Shown here: positions 1-11,807 of the stretch, one piece after another
Position numbering within the stretch: position 1 is the first letter of the stretch
Layout of the letters: every line of letters begins with the position of its first letter
The notes under the pieces: generated by a model
The model's database searches: none
Told to the model about the DNA's origin: nothing
What the model saw: only the letters and a program-made list of their open reading frames with translations
Source of the DNA: Chamaecyparis obtusa
Lineage: Eukaryota; Streptophyta; Pinopsida; Cupressales; Cupressaceae
Length of the DNA stretch: 64,000 nucleotides
Assembly: GCA_027943335.1 (NCBI GenBank)
Contig: BSBK01005139.1
Location: forward strand, 840,001-904,000
Direction: 5' to 3'
Position numbers and translations under genes: made by a program

Positions 1-845
1 CTAATGTTTATTTCATATAAATATTTTTTACTAATATGAACTTATACATTACTATCAATTTAAAATAAAAAGTAAATAATTTTTTTGATGTCATCACAAA
101 TTTTTAATATTATTATAGAAGACACCAACATTAATCAATATTATTTAAAATAACCCTCTTATCCATATATATAAATAAAGAAATATGATTCAAACATATC
201 AATCAACATTAATCTATACTATCACAAAGTCTATCCTTGTGAACTTGACTAATGAGGAACATGCTTGTTCCAAATGTGATGCAGCTTCTATTGAGCTCTT
301 AGTGCTCATGAAAGACAAGGCTTAGGAGCTTAAAAAGATGTTGGCGATTCTCCAAATTTAGCTTGAACATAATGCAAAAGTTGGTAACCAACTTTTGTTT
401 TACAAGAAGATATAACATCCATGACATAGTGCATCATTAACCAAGAAACATAAGAAAATCCAAGCACAAAAATGACAATCCTCAAGAAATCATGCACAAG
501 AAGAAGACTAAATCACTTCCAAGGATTCCATGACTAATCCAAACATATAGAAAGAATGGAGAGAATGCACTCAAGCCATCACATGAGGGTTCAAAACATG
601 TACACAAACCTCATGAATCAAGACCAAACCATTATCAACAGATGCCAATTGATGAGGTTAATCCATCTTGTATAAAATCAATTTTGAGTTATGATTAAAG
701 CCTAAAACAAGGAAAGTACTCAAAATATCATCATAATAAATCCAAATACCAACCATGAATATACGAAAGGCATTCCAGGGTAAAAGGGCATCCAAATAAG
801 TAATTACATTTTTAACAAACCCTTGGGAAGTACCGACTGTTTTGT

Positions 846-1019
846 ATGCACTAAAGTATATGTACTAAAAGATTAGGTGTATGCACTAAAAGATGAGATG
901 CATGCACTAAGATGTGAAGGGCATGTGCTAGTTTGAGAGGCGTATGTGCTAATTTGTAGGGCATATGTGCTAAACTATAGGGCATATGCACTAAAATATA
1001 AGGCATATGTGCTAATCAA
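846..1019. repeat. Degenerate 21-bp minisatellite
   Basis: About nine imperfect units built on the core GCATATGTGCTAA with an alternating GCATGCACTAA form. Units are roughly 20-22 bp and are separated by AAGG or TAGG. Several contain the palindromes CATATG or GCATGC. Confidence 0.7.
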
Positions 1020-3253
1020 ATCCTACAATGTGCATTTGGCCTAAAATAGAAAAGGACAAGGTTTTATCAATTCAAAAATATGGTAGGCTTGCTGACACCA
1101 ATCTAATAAAAATTTTGTTCCACATAAACACAAAAAAATGAGAAGCATAACAGTACAGAACCCAAAATTCAAAACCCCAGTTACTCATAGAGAGCTAACC
1201 AAGTAACATAAAACTACAAGAATGTGGGGGAGTACTAACTCTAATCCCATGAAGAATTTTAAAAAAAGAAACAACTTAAACAACTAAGAAACAAATAAAA
1301 TAAGAGAAGCCCTACCTTGTAGCCAAAGGAGAAACCTGAAAAGACGAGGAATAAAGTAAATTCCATGCAAAATCCTAAAGTAGCTTCGTAGCTCCACACA
1401 AATAGGAGTATTCACAACATGATTTTAACGAGGCTCTACCCACGAGAAACTAACAACCTAATCAATCATAGTGAATAGAAGACTGAATTTATCTAAAATA
1501 ATTTGGAGCAAATTCCAAATTCTTCAGAACTCCAAAGTGTAAAAGTGAGTTAAACAACTCCTTTTTCAAATAAATAGCACTTTTATCCCAAAAGGCCTAA
1601 AAGGAAAGTTAAAATAAATCACTTAAATAATTCCTATGAACTATTGAATTTTCCAAATTAAATTGAATTTGTTCCAATTAAATGGAATTTGATTATGGAA
1701 AATTAGCTAACAATTAAATTAAATCTCCAAACACATAAATCAACATTTTAATTAAGCCTCTTCTACGACAACTTTGGGAACTCTAATGCACAAACATGCC
1801 ACTGTTTGATCACAAAATGCATCATGAAGTCTATATCCAAAACGTGTTGGAGGAGTAACATTATAAACAATGGTACATCATCGATATAAGAATATTGGCT
1901 AAAAAATGAAAGACCAAAGTTACTATCTCCTATACAACTATTGGGTGTATAGACACACTTAAATGTTGCAACTCAGGCATAATGTGTCTGGTACCTATTC
2001 ACTAAAACATGCAAACATCAAGTGTAGCTTCTCACAGTTTAAATAGTCAAAGCACATAATATAAAAGTAAAAAAATATAATGGAACACTGACTGTGTAGT
2101 TACGCGATCAAACATAAACAATGTCATGACACTTGTCATTCCATTTTCTACTCCTTAGCATACATGTAATTTAAATAAACATTTCATTTAAATATTAAAA
2201 TAATCATTTACAACAACATGAGCATATATTAGTGAAAATAGACAATTGAAATATCTATCACCACATAAAGAATAATAAATAAGGAATCAAATATAACCAT
2301 AATAATATAGAAGTCCATTTTTCTCGAATGCAAAATACACCAGATATCATGGTAAAGCATCATCCCACAACAACAAAATCATCATGTAGATATGATCAAA
2401 TGGTACATTTCAAGATAATCTAACATCGGCTATGATACTGGAACAACTGAAATAAAATAATGTCATTGAATGCATCTCATCATGCAGATAACCAAAAAAC
2501 CATAGTAATAGTATATCTTAGATCAAAATAACCATGAAATGGAATGCAATCATGCGAGGCACTATAGTCAAACCTTGTTAAAACTTGCAACTTGAAAAAT
2601 TTGTTGAACATACAAAAATCATTTATTTTGATTTAGTCCTACAACCATATTCTAAGTGTGATTTTTTTTGTTTCCACATCTTGAGAGCTTGTCCTGAACA
2701 TTGTCATACATAGTGAAAACATAATCAACACAAATCCTAAAATATTCCACTATTTTTTTTTATCTTGAATTCAAATGATCGACATACTCCCTACATAATT
2801 ATAGGTTCATACATTACATTTTAGAAGCATCTTTACATTTAGTGTTTAGAACCTTGTGAAGTCATCATTTCAGTTCAAAAATCCAAAACATTCCAAAAAC
2901 TTAGCTTGCATATCCTAGGGTTAAGTATTACACTTCCTAGAGTCATTTTCCAAATTAGAATGTGTATTTTCTTAGGAAATTCCTATAGTGGTATTTCATA
3001 TTATAATGAATTTATTAAAATTTTGATTACCATCTTTGTTTAATTGCCTTGTCTTAGGCATCTATCAATTTGGTCAACATTTGTCTTAGTCATAGAAACC
3101 ATTGGAAGAATTGGTCATTTTTTCTAACTTTTGAAGTCAAGATAGTCCTTAATGTCATTTGGTTCTTCCCTTAGAGGATTTACCTTTTAAGTTTCTATAA
3201 TCTCTCTTAGGGTATAATACCTACACCTTCTAGTTAGTCATTCATTCATAGTT

Positions 3254-3258
3254 TGCAT
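3254..3258. repeat. Target-site duplication TGCAT (left, Copia-1)
   Basis: The five bases TGCAT just outside the left LTR are repeated exactly at 9155-9159 outside the right LTR, the mark left by integrase-mediated insertion. Confidence 0.95.
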
Positions 3259-4104
3259 TGTTAGGAATAAGGTGTCTCAACCTTGGATAATTCCTATTCT
3301 TATTATTTGTTTTGTAAATGTATTTTTTGCAAATAATGTAATTAAGTGTGAGTGTACATGTCTAGTTGGCATGTTGATGTGTCACTCCACTTGATGTGTC
3401 AGCATCTTGTGCGTAAGGAGATCATGACTGAAACAGTCATGATAGATTCCTATGATGCGTAAGAACTATTTAAGGAATGTGCTATGACAAGTGTAAGAGC
3501 ATCTTATGACTTGGGCCTATTTGGGTGCCCAAGAAGAAGTGGTTGGTGTGTATAAGAGAATATGCTAAAAATAGGTTGGTATGACAAATTCTCTTACACT
3601 TCTCTTGTGACCGTTATTTTTGGCAGATTCTATGACAAGTTGTCATAGTCTATTCTAGGGATGGACGCCTATCTTGGGATTGCATGTAACAACTATGTAC
3701 ATGTGGCTTTGTGCATGGGTCTTGGTGGTTGTGCCTATTTTTGGGTCCAGAGGAGTCTATATATATGATGCTGCTCCTATGGGAGAGATATAACAAAAAT
3801 TTAAGTCTTGTTGGCTTTGTCTCTCATTTTCTGAAAGAACTTGCATTGCAAGTGTATTGTAATCTTTGTGTTGAAGATAATACATTGTGCAGGTTTTGGA
3901 ATGCTGGAGTTTTTTACCGAAAGGTTTTCCCCAGGGTATATCATTGTGTCATTCTCTATTTTTCTGTATGTATGGTATGTGGTTCCAATATCTTTGTTAA
4001 AGTAGTTAACGAATCTGAAATTGTAAGGATTTATAAGAATTTTCACAATACTCTCCCATAGAGATTAGTGTAGGAAGCTATTTCTGCACCTGAGTTTCCT
4101 TACA
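3259..4104 (+). repeat. 5' LTR of Copia-1
   Basis: Begins TGTTAGGAATAAGG and ends TTCCTTACA. A TATA-like CTATATATATG at 3757-3767 probably sets the transcription start. It aligns along its length with 8308-9154, with about 30 differences by eye, mostly transitions. Short ORFs inside it are fortuitous. Confidence 0.95.
3757..3767 (+). promoter_or_regulatory. TATA-like box in Copia-1 5' LTR
   Basis: CTATATATATG is conserved in both LTRs (also 8807-8817). It lies about 340 bp before the LTR end, a plausible U3/R position. Promoter activity is inferred from position only. Confidence 0.55.
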
Positions 4105-4106
4105 AG

Positions 4107-4118
4107 TGGTATCAGAGC
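4107..4118 (+). other. Primer binding site, initiator tRNA-Met (Copia-1)
   Basis: TGGTATCAGAGC lies two bases after the 5' LTR. This is the usual plant copia primer site, complementary to the 3' end of initiator tRNA-Met. Confidence 0.93.
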
Positions 4119-4211
4119 TTGATCAAATTTTGATCCTAGTTGTTGGGTAGGGTTTTTTGAGCTAATCTCAAGTTTGAGTGGGAGTTTTTTGCAAAGCATT
4201 CTGAATCTTAT

Positions 4212-5087
4212 TTGCAGATTGAGATGGAAAGTTCATCATATGGAAGAATGGAGGTGGAGAAATTTAATGGCACTAATTTTGAGTTGTGGAAACTCAAGAT
4301 GGAAGACATGTTGGAAGATCGTGACCTATGGGAAGTGACTTCAAGTGCTACAAGACCAGCAACTATAGCTCAAGAAGATTGGGATATCAAAGACCGTAAA
4401 GCTAAGGGTCTCATAAGACTCTGTTTAACCGATGCAGTCCTTCTGAATGTTCTAGATGAGAAAACCGCAAATAGTTTGTGGGAAAGACTTGCGGCCGTGT
4501 ATCAGGCCAAATCTTTGGTGACCAAGTTATTCCTGAGGAATAAGTTGTACTCTCTATGAATGGAGGAAGGTGGATCCTTAACGGATCATTTAAATGCATT
4601 TAATCTGCTGGCTGCACAATTGACATCAGCTGGTGTCAAGTTAGAGGAGGAGGATCGTTGCTACACACTTTTGTGTTCTTTACCAGATTCATGGGACCAT
4701 CTTGTGATGGCTCTCGGAAGAACTTTAGTCACTTTCAAAATGGATGATGTGGTGTCTTCACTGCTATCAGAGGAGATGCAGAGAAAGGCTTCTATTTCAA
4801 AAAAAGAAGCCCTTGCTATTTGTGGGAGATCCACTGAAAGAGGGAAGAAAAATGACAATAAGTCTAACAATAAGGGTAGATCCAAATCCTGTGGGAAGTC
4901 AAAGACTTCCAATAAGTCCAAGAAAAAATGTTGGAACTATGATAAATCTGGGCACTTCCATAAAGACTATAAAGAGCCGAAGAAGAAGAAGAAAGGTTCA
5001 GATTCAGCTTCAGAAAGATCTCAAGAAGATGGCGATGCATTCATCACAGCTTTGGCAGCCCATGCATCTGATGATGTGTGGTTGGTT
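4212..5087 (+). pseudogene. gag: Copia-1 gag (nucleocapsid/capsid), degenerate
   Basis: The first part of the one-frame polyprotein, which would form the virus-like particle. The N-terminus has the copia gag pattern (FNGTNFELWKLKMEDML, then DRDLWEVT), followed by a leucine-rich region and a Lys/Ser-rich tail with a zinc knuckle. A TGA at 4557 interrupts the frame, which resumes at once. The CX2CX4HX4C knuckle is broken: its second and fourth cysteines are tyrosine (TAT at 4938-4940 and 4968-4970), both explained by G-to-A change of TGT. The start is the first ATG after the leader whose downstream sequence matches copia gag; an in-frame ATG at 4224 is also possible. Confidence 0.9.
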
Positions 5088-6491
5088 GACTTGGGTGCAT
5101 CTTTTCACATGACCTCTCATCGACACTAGTTCTCAAAATATGAAGAGTTTGATGGTGGAAAGGTGTACTTGGGTGATGATTCTCACCTAAAGATAGTTGG
5201 ATGCGGAAGGGTCACTATCAAATTTCCTGATGGATGAGTAAAGGGAATCAACAAAGTTATGCACATTCTAGGTTTGGCATGAAACCTATTATTTGTAAGT
5301 ATGCTGAATGATGTAGGTGTGCAAGTTGTTTTTTCGAAAGAAGGATGCAAGATGATGAGAGGATCGATAGTGCTTGCAAGGGGTACTAGGAGAGGTACCT
5401 TATTTCAGCTAGATGCATGTATTCCTCTATGTAATAATTCTTCATCCTCACCATTTGAAAAAGCAGTGAAGAAGTTTATGGCTATTGGTTCTGATGGTAG
5501 TGCAAATACTTTGGAAGGTAAGCTTCCTGCAGAAAAGACAATGTTGTGGCATATGAGATTTGGCCACATTGGTGAAAAGGGTCTCAGAACCCTGAAAAAT
5601 AAAAATCTCGTTGAGGGGTTAAATGATTGCAATCTTGAGTTTGACTTCTGTGGACACTGTGTCTATGGTAAACAAAATCATGTTCAATTTTACTCTAGTT
5701 CTCACAAATCTTCTGATGTTTTGGATCTTATTCATTCTGATGTATTTGGTCCTGTAAAATTTCCTTCAATCTCCAAGTCTATATTTTTTGTATCTTTCAT
5801 AGATGATTACAGTAGAAGGAAATGGATTTATTTCCTTAAAAGTAAGACACAAGTCTTTAGTTGGTTCAAGGAATTTAAAGCTCTTGTAGAGAATCAGACT
5901 AGTAAGAAGATTAAGTGTGTGAGAACTGACAATGGTGGTGAGTTTTGCTCAGTAGAGTTTGAATAGTTCTATAAAGAACAAGGTATCGAGAGGCATAAGA
6001 CAACTCCTTATACCCCATAGAAAAATGGAGTTGCAGAGAGAATGAACAAGACACTGATGGAGAAGGCTAGGAGTATGCTTAGTGGAGCTGGTTTAGAACA
6101 AAGGTTTTGGGCCGAAGCTGTGGCCACTACTTGCTATCTGGTTAACAGATCTCCTACATCAGCCCTTGTTGGTAAGACACCCATGGATGTGTGGTTTGGT
6201 AAGAAGCCTTCAATTAGAAATCTTCATGTTTTTGGTTGTGAAGCTTATGCACATGTTCCAAAGGAGAAAAGATCTAAGTTGGAAAACAAAGCTGTTAAAT
6301 ATATTTTCATCAGATACAGTGCTGGTGTGAAAGGATACAAGCTTTGGGATCCTATGACTAGTAAGGTTTTGTATAGTAGAAATGTTATTTTCAGAGAGCT
6401 AACATCTTCTCCTATTGTGATACAACTAGATGAAAAAGAAAAGGAAAAAGATGTTGTTCAGTTGCCTCCTACCCCTGAGAAGACTGAATAG
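5088..6491 (+). pseudogene. pol: Copia-1 protease and integrase, degenerate
   Basis: Continues the gag frame. The aspartic protease centre is Asp-Leu-Gly-Ala at 5088-5099 where Asp-Ser-Gly-Ala is expected, a likely TCG-to-TTG change. The integrase has the His-His-Cys-Cys zinc domain (WHMRFGHIG then FCGHCVYGK, about 5547-5670). Its catalytic core shows the first Asp in IHSDVFGP, the second in RTDNGGEF, and the Glu in NGVAERMN. The C-terminal part runs to about 6400. In-frame stops are at 5127, 5235, 5280, 5964, 6018 and 6489. No frameshift is present, so earlier function is clear but the protein cannot be made now. Confidence 0.93.
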
Positions 6492-8255
6492 AGAGACCAT
6501 GTTGGGCCTAATGATGAGGAGAGCTCTAGCAGCTCTGATAGTTCAGAAGAAGAGGAAGAACAACCTCAACCGTAGCCCTTGAGGAGATCCACGAGAGAAA
6601 GAAAGAAACCAGAAAGGTTTGGTTATTCTATGTTAGATTCTAGTTGTGCCTTTGCTTTGATTACTAACACTGATGAGCCTAGATCTGTGAAAGAGGCTTT
6701 GGGCATGGAAGATGCAAGTTCTTAGATTGAGGCTATCGACGATGAGATGACTTCATTGGAGAAAAAAAAAACTTGGGACCTTGTACCTTTGCCTAAAGGG
6801 AGAAAATCTGTTGGCTATAAATGGGTGTTCAAGAAGAAATTCTGTGCAAATGGCAATGTTGAAAGGTACAAAGCTAGATTGGTTGTAAAGGGGTATTCAT
6901 AGGTAGAGGGAATAGATTATGGTGAAATATTCTCTCCTATTGTAAAGTTGACATCCATTAGATTTCTGTTATCTCTTGCTACATCATATGATTTAGAGAT
7001 AGAACAGATGGATGTGAAGATAGCTTTCCTTCATGGTGATTTGGAGGAAGAGATTTATATGTCACAGCCTGAGCACTACATTGTTAAAGGTAAAGAATCC
7101 TTAGTTTGCAGATTAAAGAAATCTCTATATGGTTTGAAGCAATCTCCTAGGATGTGGTACCTTAAGTTTGATGCCTTTGTGTTGTCAATTGGATTTGTAA
7201 GATCAAAATCAGATCATTGTGTTTATTTCAGAGTTGAAAATGATCGCCTTCTTATTGTTGCATTATATGTTGATGATATGTTGCTGTTTGGGAAGGGTAA
7301 GGGTATGATTTCTAATTTTAAATCTCAGTTGTCAGCACAGTTTGAGATGAAAGATCTTGGGGCAACTAGGTACATCTTGGGTATGGAAATCAGTAGAGAT
7401 AGGTCTAACAGAAAACTTTGGTTGAGTCAAAGTAAGTATGTGAAGTCTGTGTTGGACAGGTTTAGCATGGTAGATTGTAGACCACTATGTGTTCCTATTT
7501 CTGTGGGAACAAAGTTATCTGTAGATGATTGTCCAAAATCTCCTAGTGAGGTGGAGGACATGAGTAGAGTACCTTATGCTAGTGCAGTTGGCAGTCTTAT
7601 GTATGCTATGGTCTATACTAGACCAGACATTGCCCAAGTAGTGGGAGTCCTAAGTTAGTTTATGGCTAATCCTGGATGGGTACATTGGGATGCAGTTAAG
7701 AGAGTATTCAGATATTTGAGGGGTACATCAGATTACTCCATATGTTATCATGGTAAATCTTCTATATCTCCACATTCAGTTTGTATTCGTGGGTTTGTGG
7801 ATTCAGATTGGGCAGGTGATATTGATAGCAAGAGATCCACTAGTGCTTATGTGTTCACTATGTTTGGTGGTGCCATTAGTTGGATGAGTAAGTGACAACC
7901 TGTGGTTGCTTTTTCCACTACAGAAGCTGAGTACATGGCTGCTACTCACGCTTGTAAAGAAGCCATTTGGCTTAGAAGATTGTGTTCTGATGTTGGTGTT
8001 GATGTAGAACAAATTACTATTTGGTGTGATAGTCAGAGCGCTATTTGCCTTGCAAAGAATCCAACTTTCCATGCCAGAACGAAGCACATTGATGTGCAGT
8101 TTCACTTTGTGAGAGATATGGTGGAAGATGGAAAGGTAAATTTGGAGAAGGTAGATACTATGAAGAATATTGCAGATGCATTAACGAAACCAGTGGGCAC
8201 TGAGAAGTTCAGATGGTGTTTGGAGTCTATGGGCCTTTTGGCCTATAGCGGTTAA
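6492..8255 (+). pseudogene. pol: Copia-1 reverse transcriptase and RNase H, degenerate
   Basis: The same frame as gag and integrase. An acidic Ser/Glu linker (about 6500-6580) is followed by the copia RT: KTWDLVPLPKG, then FLHGDLEEEIYM, YGLKQSPRMWY and the catalytic Tyr-Val-Asp-Asp at 7266-7277. RNase H follows with DSDWAGD, KRSTSAYVF, STTEAEYMA and WCDSQSAI, ending at a TAA at 8253-8255. Internal nonsense codons are TAG at 6573, 6723, 6900 and 7656 and TGA at 7893. All visible catalytic residues remain, so the damage is confined to stops. Confidence 0.94.
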
Positions 8256-8296
8256 AGTTCCTGTTATGTTCCTGTTGCTCTTACAAGGTGTTCGAC

Positions 8297-8307
8297 AAGT
8301 GGGAGAA
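8297..8307 (+). other. Polypurine tract of Copia-1
   Basis: AAGTGGGAGAA directly abuts the 3' LTR. This purine run is the standard copia plus-strand primer and fixes the LTR start at 8308. Confidence 0.9.
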
Positions 8308-9154
8308 TGTTAGGAATAAGGTGTCTCAACCTTGGATAATTCCTATTCTTATTATTTGTTTTGTAAATGTATTTTTTGCAAATAATGTAATTAAGTGTGA
8401 GTGTACATGTCTAGTTGGCATGTTGATGTGTCACTCCACTTGATGTGTCGACATCTTATGCGTAAGGAGATCATGACTGAAACGGTCATGACAGATTCCT
8501 ATGATGTGTAAGAACTATTTAAGGAATGTGCTATGACAAGTGTAAGAGCATCTTATGACTTGGGCCTATTTTGGCACCCAAGAAGAAGTGGTTGGTGTGT
8601 GTAAGAGAATATGCCAAAAATAGGTTGGTATGACAGATTCTCTTACACTTCTCTTGTGACCATTATTTTTGGCGGATTCTATGACAAGCTGTCATAGTCT
8701 ATTCTAGGGATGGATGCCTATTCTTGGGATTGCATGTAACAACTGTGTACATGTGGCTTTGTGCATGGGTCTTGGTGGTTGTGCCTATTTTTGGGTCCAG
8801 AGGAGTCTATATATATGATGCTGCTCCTATGGGAGAGATATAACAAAAATTTAAGTCTTGTTGGCTTTGTCTCTCATTTCTTGAAAGAACTTGCATTGCA
8901 AGTGTATTGTAATCTTTGTGTTGAAGATAATACATTGTGCAGGTTTTGGAATGCTAGGGTTTTTTACCGAAAGGTTTTCCCTAGGGTATATCATTGTGTC
9001 ATTCTCTATTTTTCTGTATGTATGGTATGTGGTTGCAATATCTTTTTTAAAGTAGTTAACGAATCTGAAATTGTAAGGATTTATAAGAATTTGCACAATA
9101 CTCTCCCATAGAGATTAGCGTAGGAAGTTGTTTCCGCACCTGAGTTTCCTTACA
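8308..9154 (+). repeat. 3' LTR of Copia-1
   Basis: The 847-bp partner of 3259-4104, beginning TGTTAGGAATAAGG and ending TTCCTTACA. Differences from the 5' LTR are mostly C/T or G/A, for example GCGTAA/GTGTAA, GACGCC/GATGCC and CCGTTA/CCATTA. Confidence 0.95.
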
Positions 9155-9159
9155 TGCAT
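9155..9159. repeat. Target-site duplication TGCAT (right, Copia-1)
   Basis: Exact copy of 3254-3258. Confidence 0.95.
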
Positions 9160-10217
9160 CAACATATGCAAAAAATCCAAAAAACCAAAAAAATAGATCT
9201 CAAGATGGAATTTCAATTATCTTAAATCAATGATTGAAAATTTAGGCATATGTCAAGACACTATCCCCAAATATGATCAAAATCATATACCTATGTCTAT
9301 AAATGGCCAAAAAGAAACCTCCATATCTCTCACCATTCCTTCATCCACATGATATCCATCATATGATATATACAATACTGACACCTTTCTAGTTGTCCCA
9401 AAAGGGCTATCCATAATACAAATTCCACCTTATCCATTGTTTAATGCTAGTCCCTTTCATAATTTAGCAGTCTTAGATCCAATGTCATCATATGCTCCAT
9501 TCCCAAGAAAACTTACTCCATTGATCAGTTTCTATCAAATTACTTTCCTATTATGCCCAAGCATCAAATCATTTCAAGAATCCACCATGTATATCCAAAA
9601 TCCTACCCCATGTCAAGAGGGTTATCAAAAGTATAAAGAAGCAAGTCCTAAAATTAGTCAACATCAAGATACCAAGAATACCTAATCCTATCCAATATTC
9701 GAGAAAGATCCCATATCCCTAGAAACTTACGATGATTCCCCATATCAACTAGAAAATATCTAACAAACCCAACCATTATAAAAATGTCCAAAATGTTAAT
9801 AAAACTACTCTTAGGGAGAATAACTCAGCAATCTAGGAATTTAACCAATCCTTTCAACAAATTTTTGCAATAAGAAACCCCCCTCCACACCGATACTTTA
9901 CTCATCTTGCAAAACCTCTTGAGAACATCCTAAAGAAATTGATATAGTACCATTTAATTAAATATACCTAAGATAATATCTTATGATGATCCCCTTCCAT
10001 GTAAAGAAAAAAAGAATCCTTTTCAGTTCCATTTGTAATCCACCTCCTAAGAAAGACCATGATGTCCCTTATACTCCATCCAATAATCCTATTCCATGTC
10101 AAGATCAAAGTAAGAATCCATGCCCACCACAATCTCCTATCAACCCTCCATCTCTATGTCATAATCATCCATGTCCACCACAAGATCCAATCATCCCTCC
10201 ATCTCCATGTTGTAATC
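9160..10217 (+). pseudogene. Gypsy-A relic, 5' fragment of gag-like ORF
   Basis: Heavily decayed coding-like DNA, open in pieces at about 9437-9685 and 9983-10249, rich in Pro, Ser, Gln and Cys. Short peptides resemble the Gypsy-B gag-like ORF (SPFHNL against TPFHDV; PCQE in both). A Cys-Pro-Pro-Gln repeat unit near 10110-10210 continues in the same style at 46955-47030, after Copia-2 is removed. It is therefore the left half of one element split by the Copia-2 insertion. No catalytic domain is visible and its 5' end is not located. Confidence 0.5.
10213..10217. repeat. Target-site duplication TAATC (left, Copia-2)
   Basis: TAATC is repeated exactly at 46945-46949, 36.7 kb away. This proves that everything between belongs to one insertion plus later nested insertions. 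Confidence 0.93.
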
Positions 10218-11412
10218 TGTTAGAAAGTAAAGACCACCAAGATAATTGAGAGGGGGGGGGGGTGAATCAGTTATCAGATAATTATAACTTTTATCAACTT
10301 CAATAGCATTTAACCATGTAAGCAATATAATTACCAACCATAGAAAGATATTCATACACAATGACACAATAACACAAGATATGTTGACTAGGGAACCTCT
10401 TGATCAAAGAGTAAACCCCGGTGGGAATGATGCCCACATAAGATGCACTAATATGAATATTCCTTATGAAATGATGGACTCTATTAGGAGTCTTATGAAA
10501 TACATTCAGTACATATGAATCTCTATTAGGAGATTTTGAATCCCTGTTAAAAGATTCTAACCCTATTAAGAGTTATATATGGAACATAAAAGGACCCACT
10601 GCCCAAACAGCTTCAGGGTAAGATCACTGAACACACTATCCAAATAATCTTAAGATTATTTAATAGAATAATATCAAATATGTTACCTCCTCACTGTGCC
10701 AAACCACACTCACTGCTATACTAGATCTCAATTTTAGATCTCTGTACTTCACATGTCTTCCTTCACAATTTCGCTTTCACAACTTCATTGGCTCTTTTCT
10801 TCACTTCATGCATACATCCACATTCAACCATACCATTATTTCATTACTTCCACATTAAAACAAGGAAAAACATTCCTTCCTTTATACCACACTCAAATAA
10901 TTACAAATGAGTTGGCACACAATTACAAAATAAAAATTTCCACACGATACATAAAAATTACACAAAACTGTTAGCTTCCAAATATAATAAATCTTCACTC
11001 GTGTGACCTCAAATTTTGTGTTTTCATCCACATCACTATTAATGTGTCTCTAAATTCCCTTTAACTACACAAAACTAGATTCCATCCCGATTAGGAGATA
11101 TCATTCGATTTCCACAAACCGCTACTCAAGAACACTACCTGAATACTACTTCCACCAAAATGCTCATAACTTCCATGAATAAATGAATTACTATCTGTGC
11201 TCTTAACCATAAACATATAACATATCAAAGAATATAACCTCAACATCACATAGTTCCAACTACAATATCCCATGTGCGCTAATCAAAACATTGTCTACTT
11301 CTCTGTGAGTCTCCAAAAGATCACTGTGTTGACATCAATGACAATCATAGTCATGAATGCAACAACAACTGCTATAGAATGACTGCCAAGAATTCAACAT
11401 TCATTCCTAACA
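10218..11412 (-). repeat. 3' LTR of Copia-2
   Basis: On the plus strand it begins TGTTAGAAAGTAAAGACC and ends CATTCATTCCTAACA. It aligns along its length with 45762-46944. It contains a run of 11 G at 10252-10262. Small ORFs within it are incidental. Confidence 0.94.
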
Positions 11413-11421
11413 ATCTCCCCC
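11413..11421 (-). other. Polypurine tract of Copia-2
   Basis: The plus strand reads ATCTCCCCC; on the coding strand this is GGGGGAGAT directly before the 3' LTR. Similar tracts followed by CATTGACATC or CATAGAGG recur near 11600 and 11725. Confidence 0.85.
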
Positions 11422-11807
11422 ATTGGCATTAATGGCAACATAGATGAAAAACATCCAATGTTCCAAAAATCCAATACTGCAACACTATTGCTCTGAAGAT
11501 GCTTCAAGTCCTCTTCATCAATCAAATCTTGCTTTGTTTTCCTATTCAGTTCTCCCCAATAGATGGTACAACTAGTACAAAAGGTTTTTCATGTACACTT
11601 CTCCCCCATTGACATCATTGACAGAAATTTCATCATTATGTCAAAAAACAACTCAATGTCAAAAGACACTATTCAAAAAATACATTCACAAGAGTCCTCA
11701 TGACTCAGCTCAAATACACATACTCCCCCATAGAGGAAGTACCAACATCCAATCCAGAAGAAGAATAAGGCTCATATATGACTGGATGGATGCAACCAAC
11801 TGCATCA
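11422..11807 (-). other. Copia-2 3' untranslated region
   Basis: Noncoding sequence between the pol stop and the polypurine tract. It holds two or three further C-rich (coding-strand purine) tracts resembling the polypurine tract, at about 11551, 11600 and 11725. Nothing else is recognised. Confidence 0.6.

Larger units (their letters stand above)
1..3258. other. AT-rich anonymous flank of Copia-1
   Basis: No open reading frame of credible composition is seen on either strand. The stretch is AT-rich and holds a degenerate 21-bp tandem repeat near 846-1019, listed separately. It is probably eroded transposon DNA continuous with the sequence after 9160, because Copia-1 interrupts it cleanly with a target duplication. 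No LTR boundary or gene is recognised. Confidence 0.5.
3259..9154 (+). mobile_element. Copia-1: complete Ty1/copia LTR retrotransposon (degenerate)
   Basis: A 5896-bp element bounded by two near-identical LTRs (846 and 847 bp), both TG...CA, and flanked by a perfect 5-bp duplication TGCAT at 3254-3258 and 9155-9159. Behind the left LTR is a primer site complementary to initiator tRNA-Met, and before the right LTR a polypurine tract. The interior codes gag, protease, integrase, RT and RNase H in that order, which defines copia rather than gypsy. The whole gag-pol lies in one frame (4212-8255) but has 12 nonsense codons. The gag and protease style recalls the TNT1/Tork group; that placement is inference. 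Confidence 0.96.

Noticed and set aside
3711..4061. 116-codon ORF repeated at 8761-9111
   Set aside because: It lies inside the Copia-1 LTRs and is copied only because the LTRs are copies; no domain and no initiation context.
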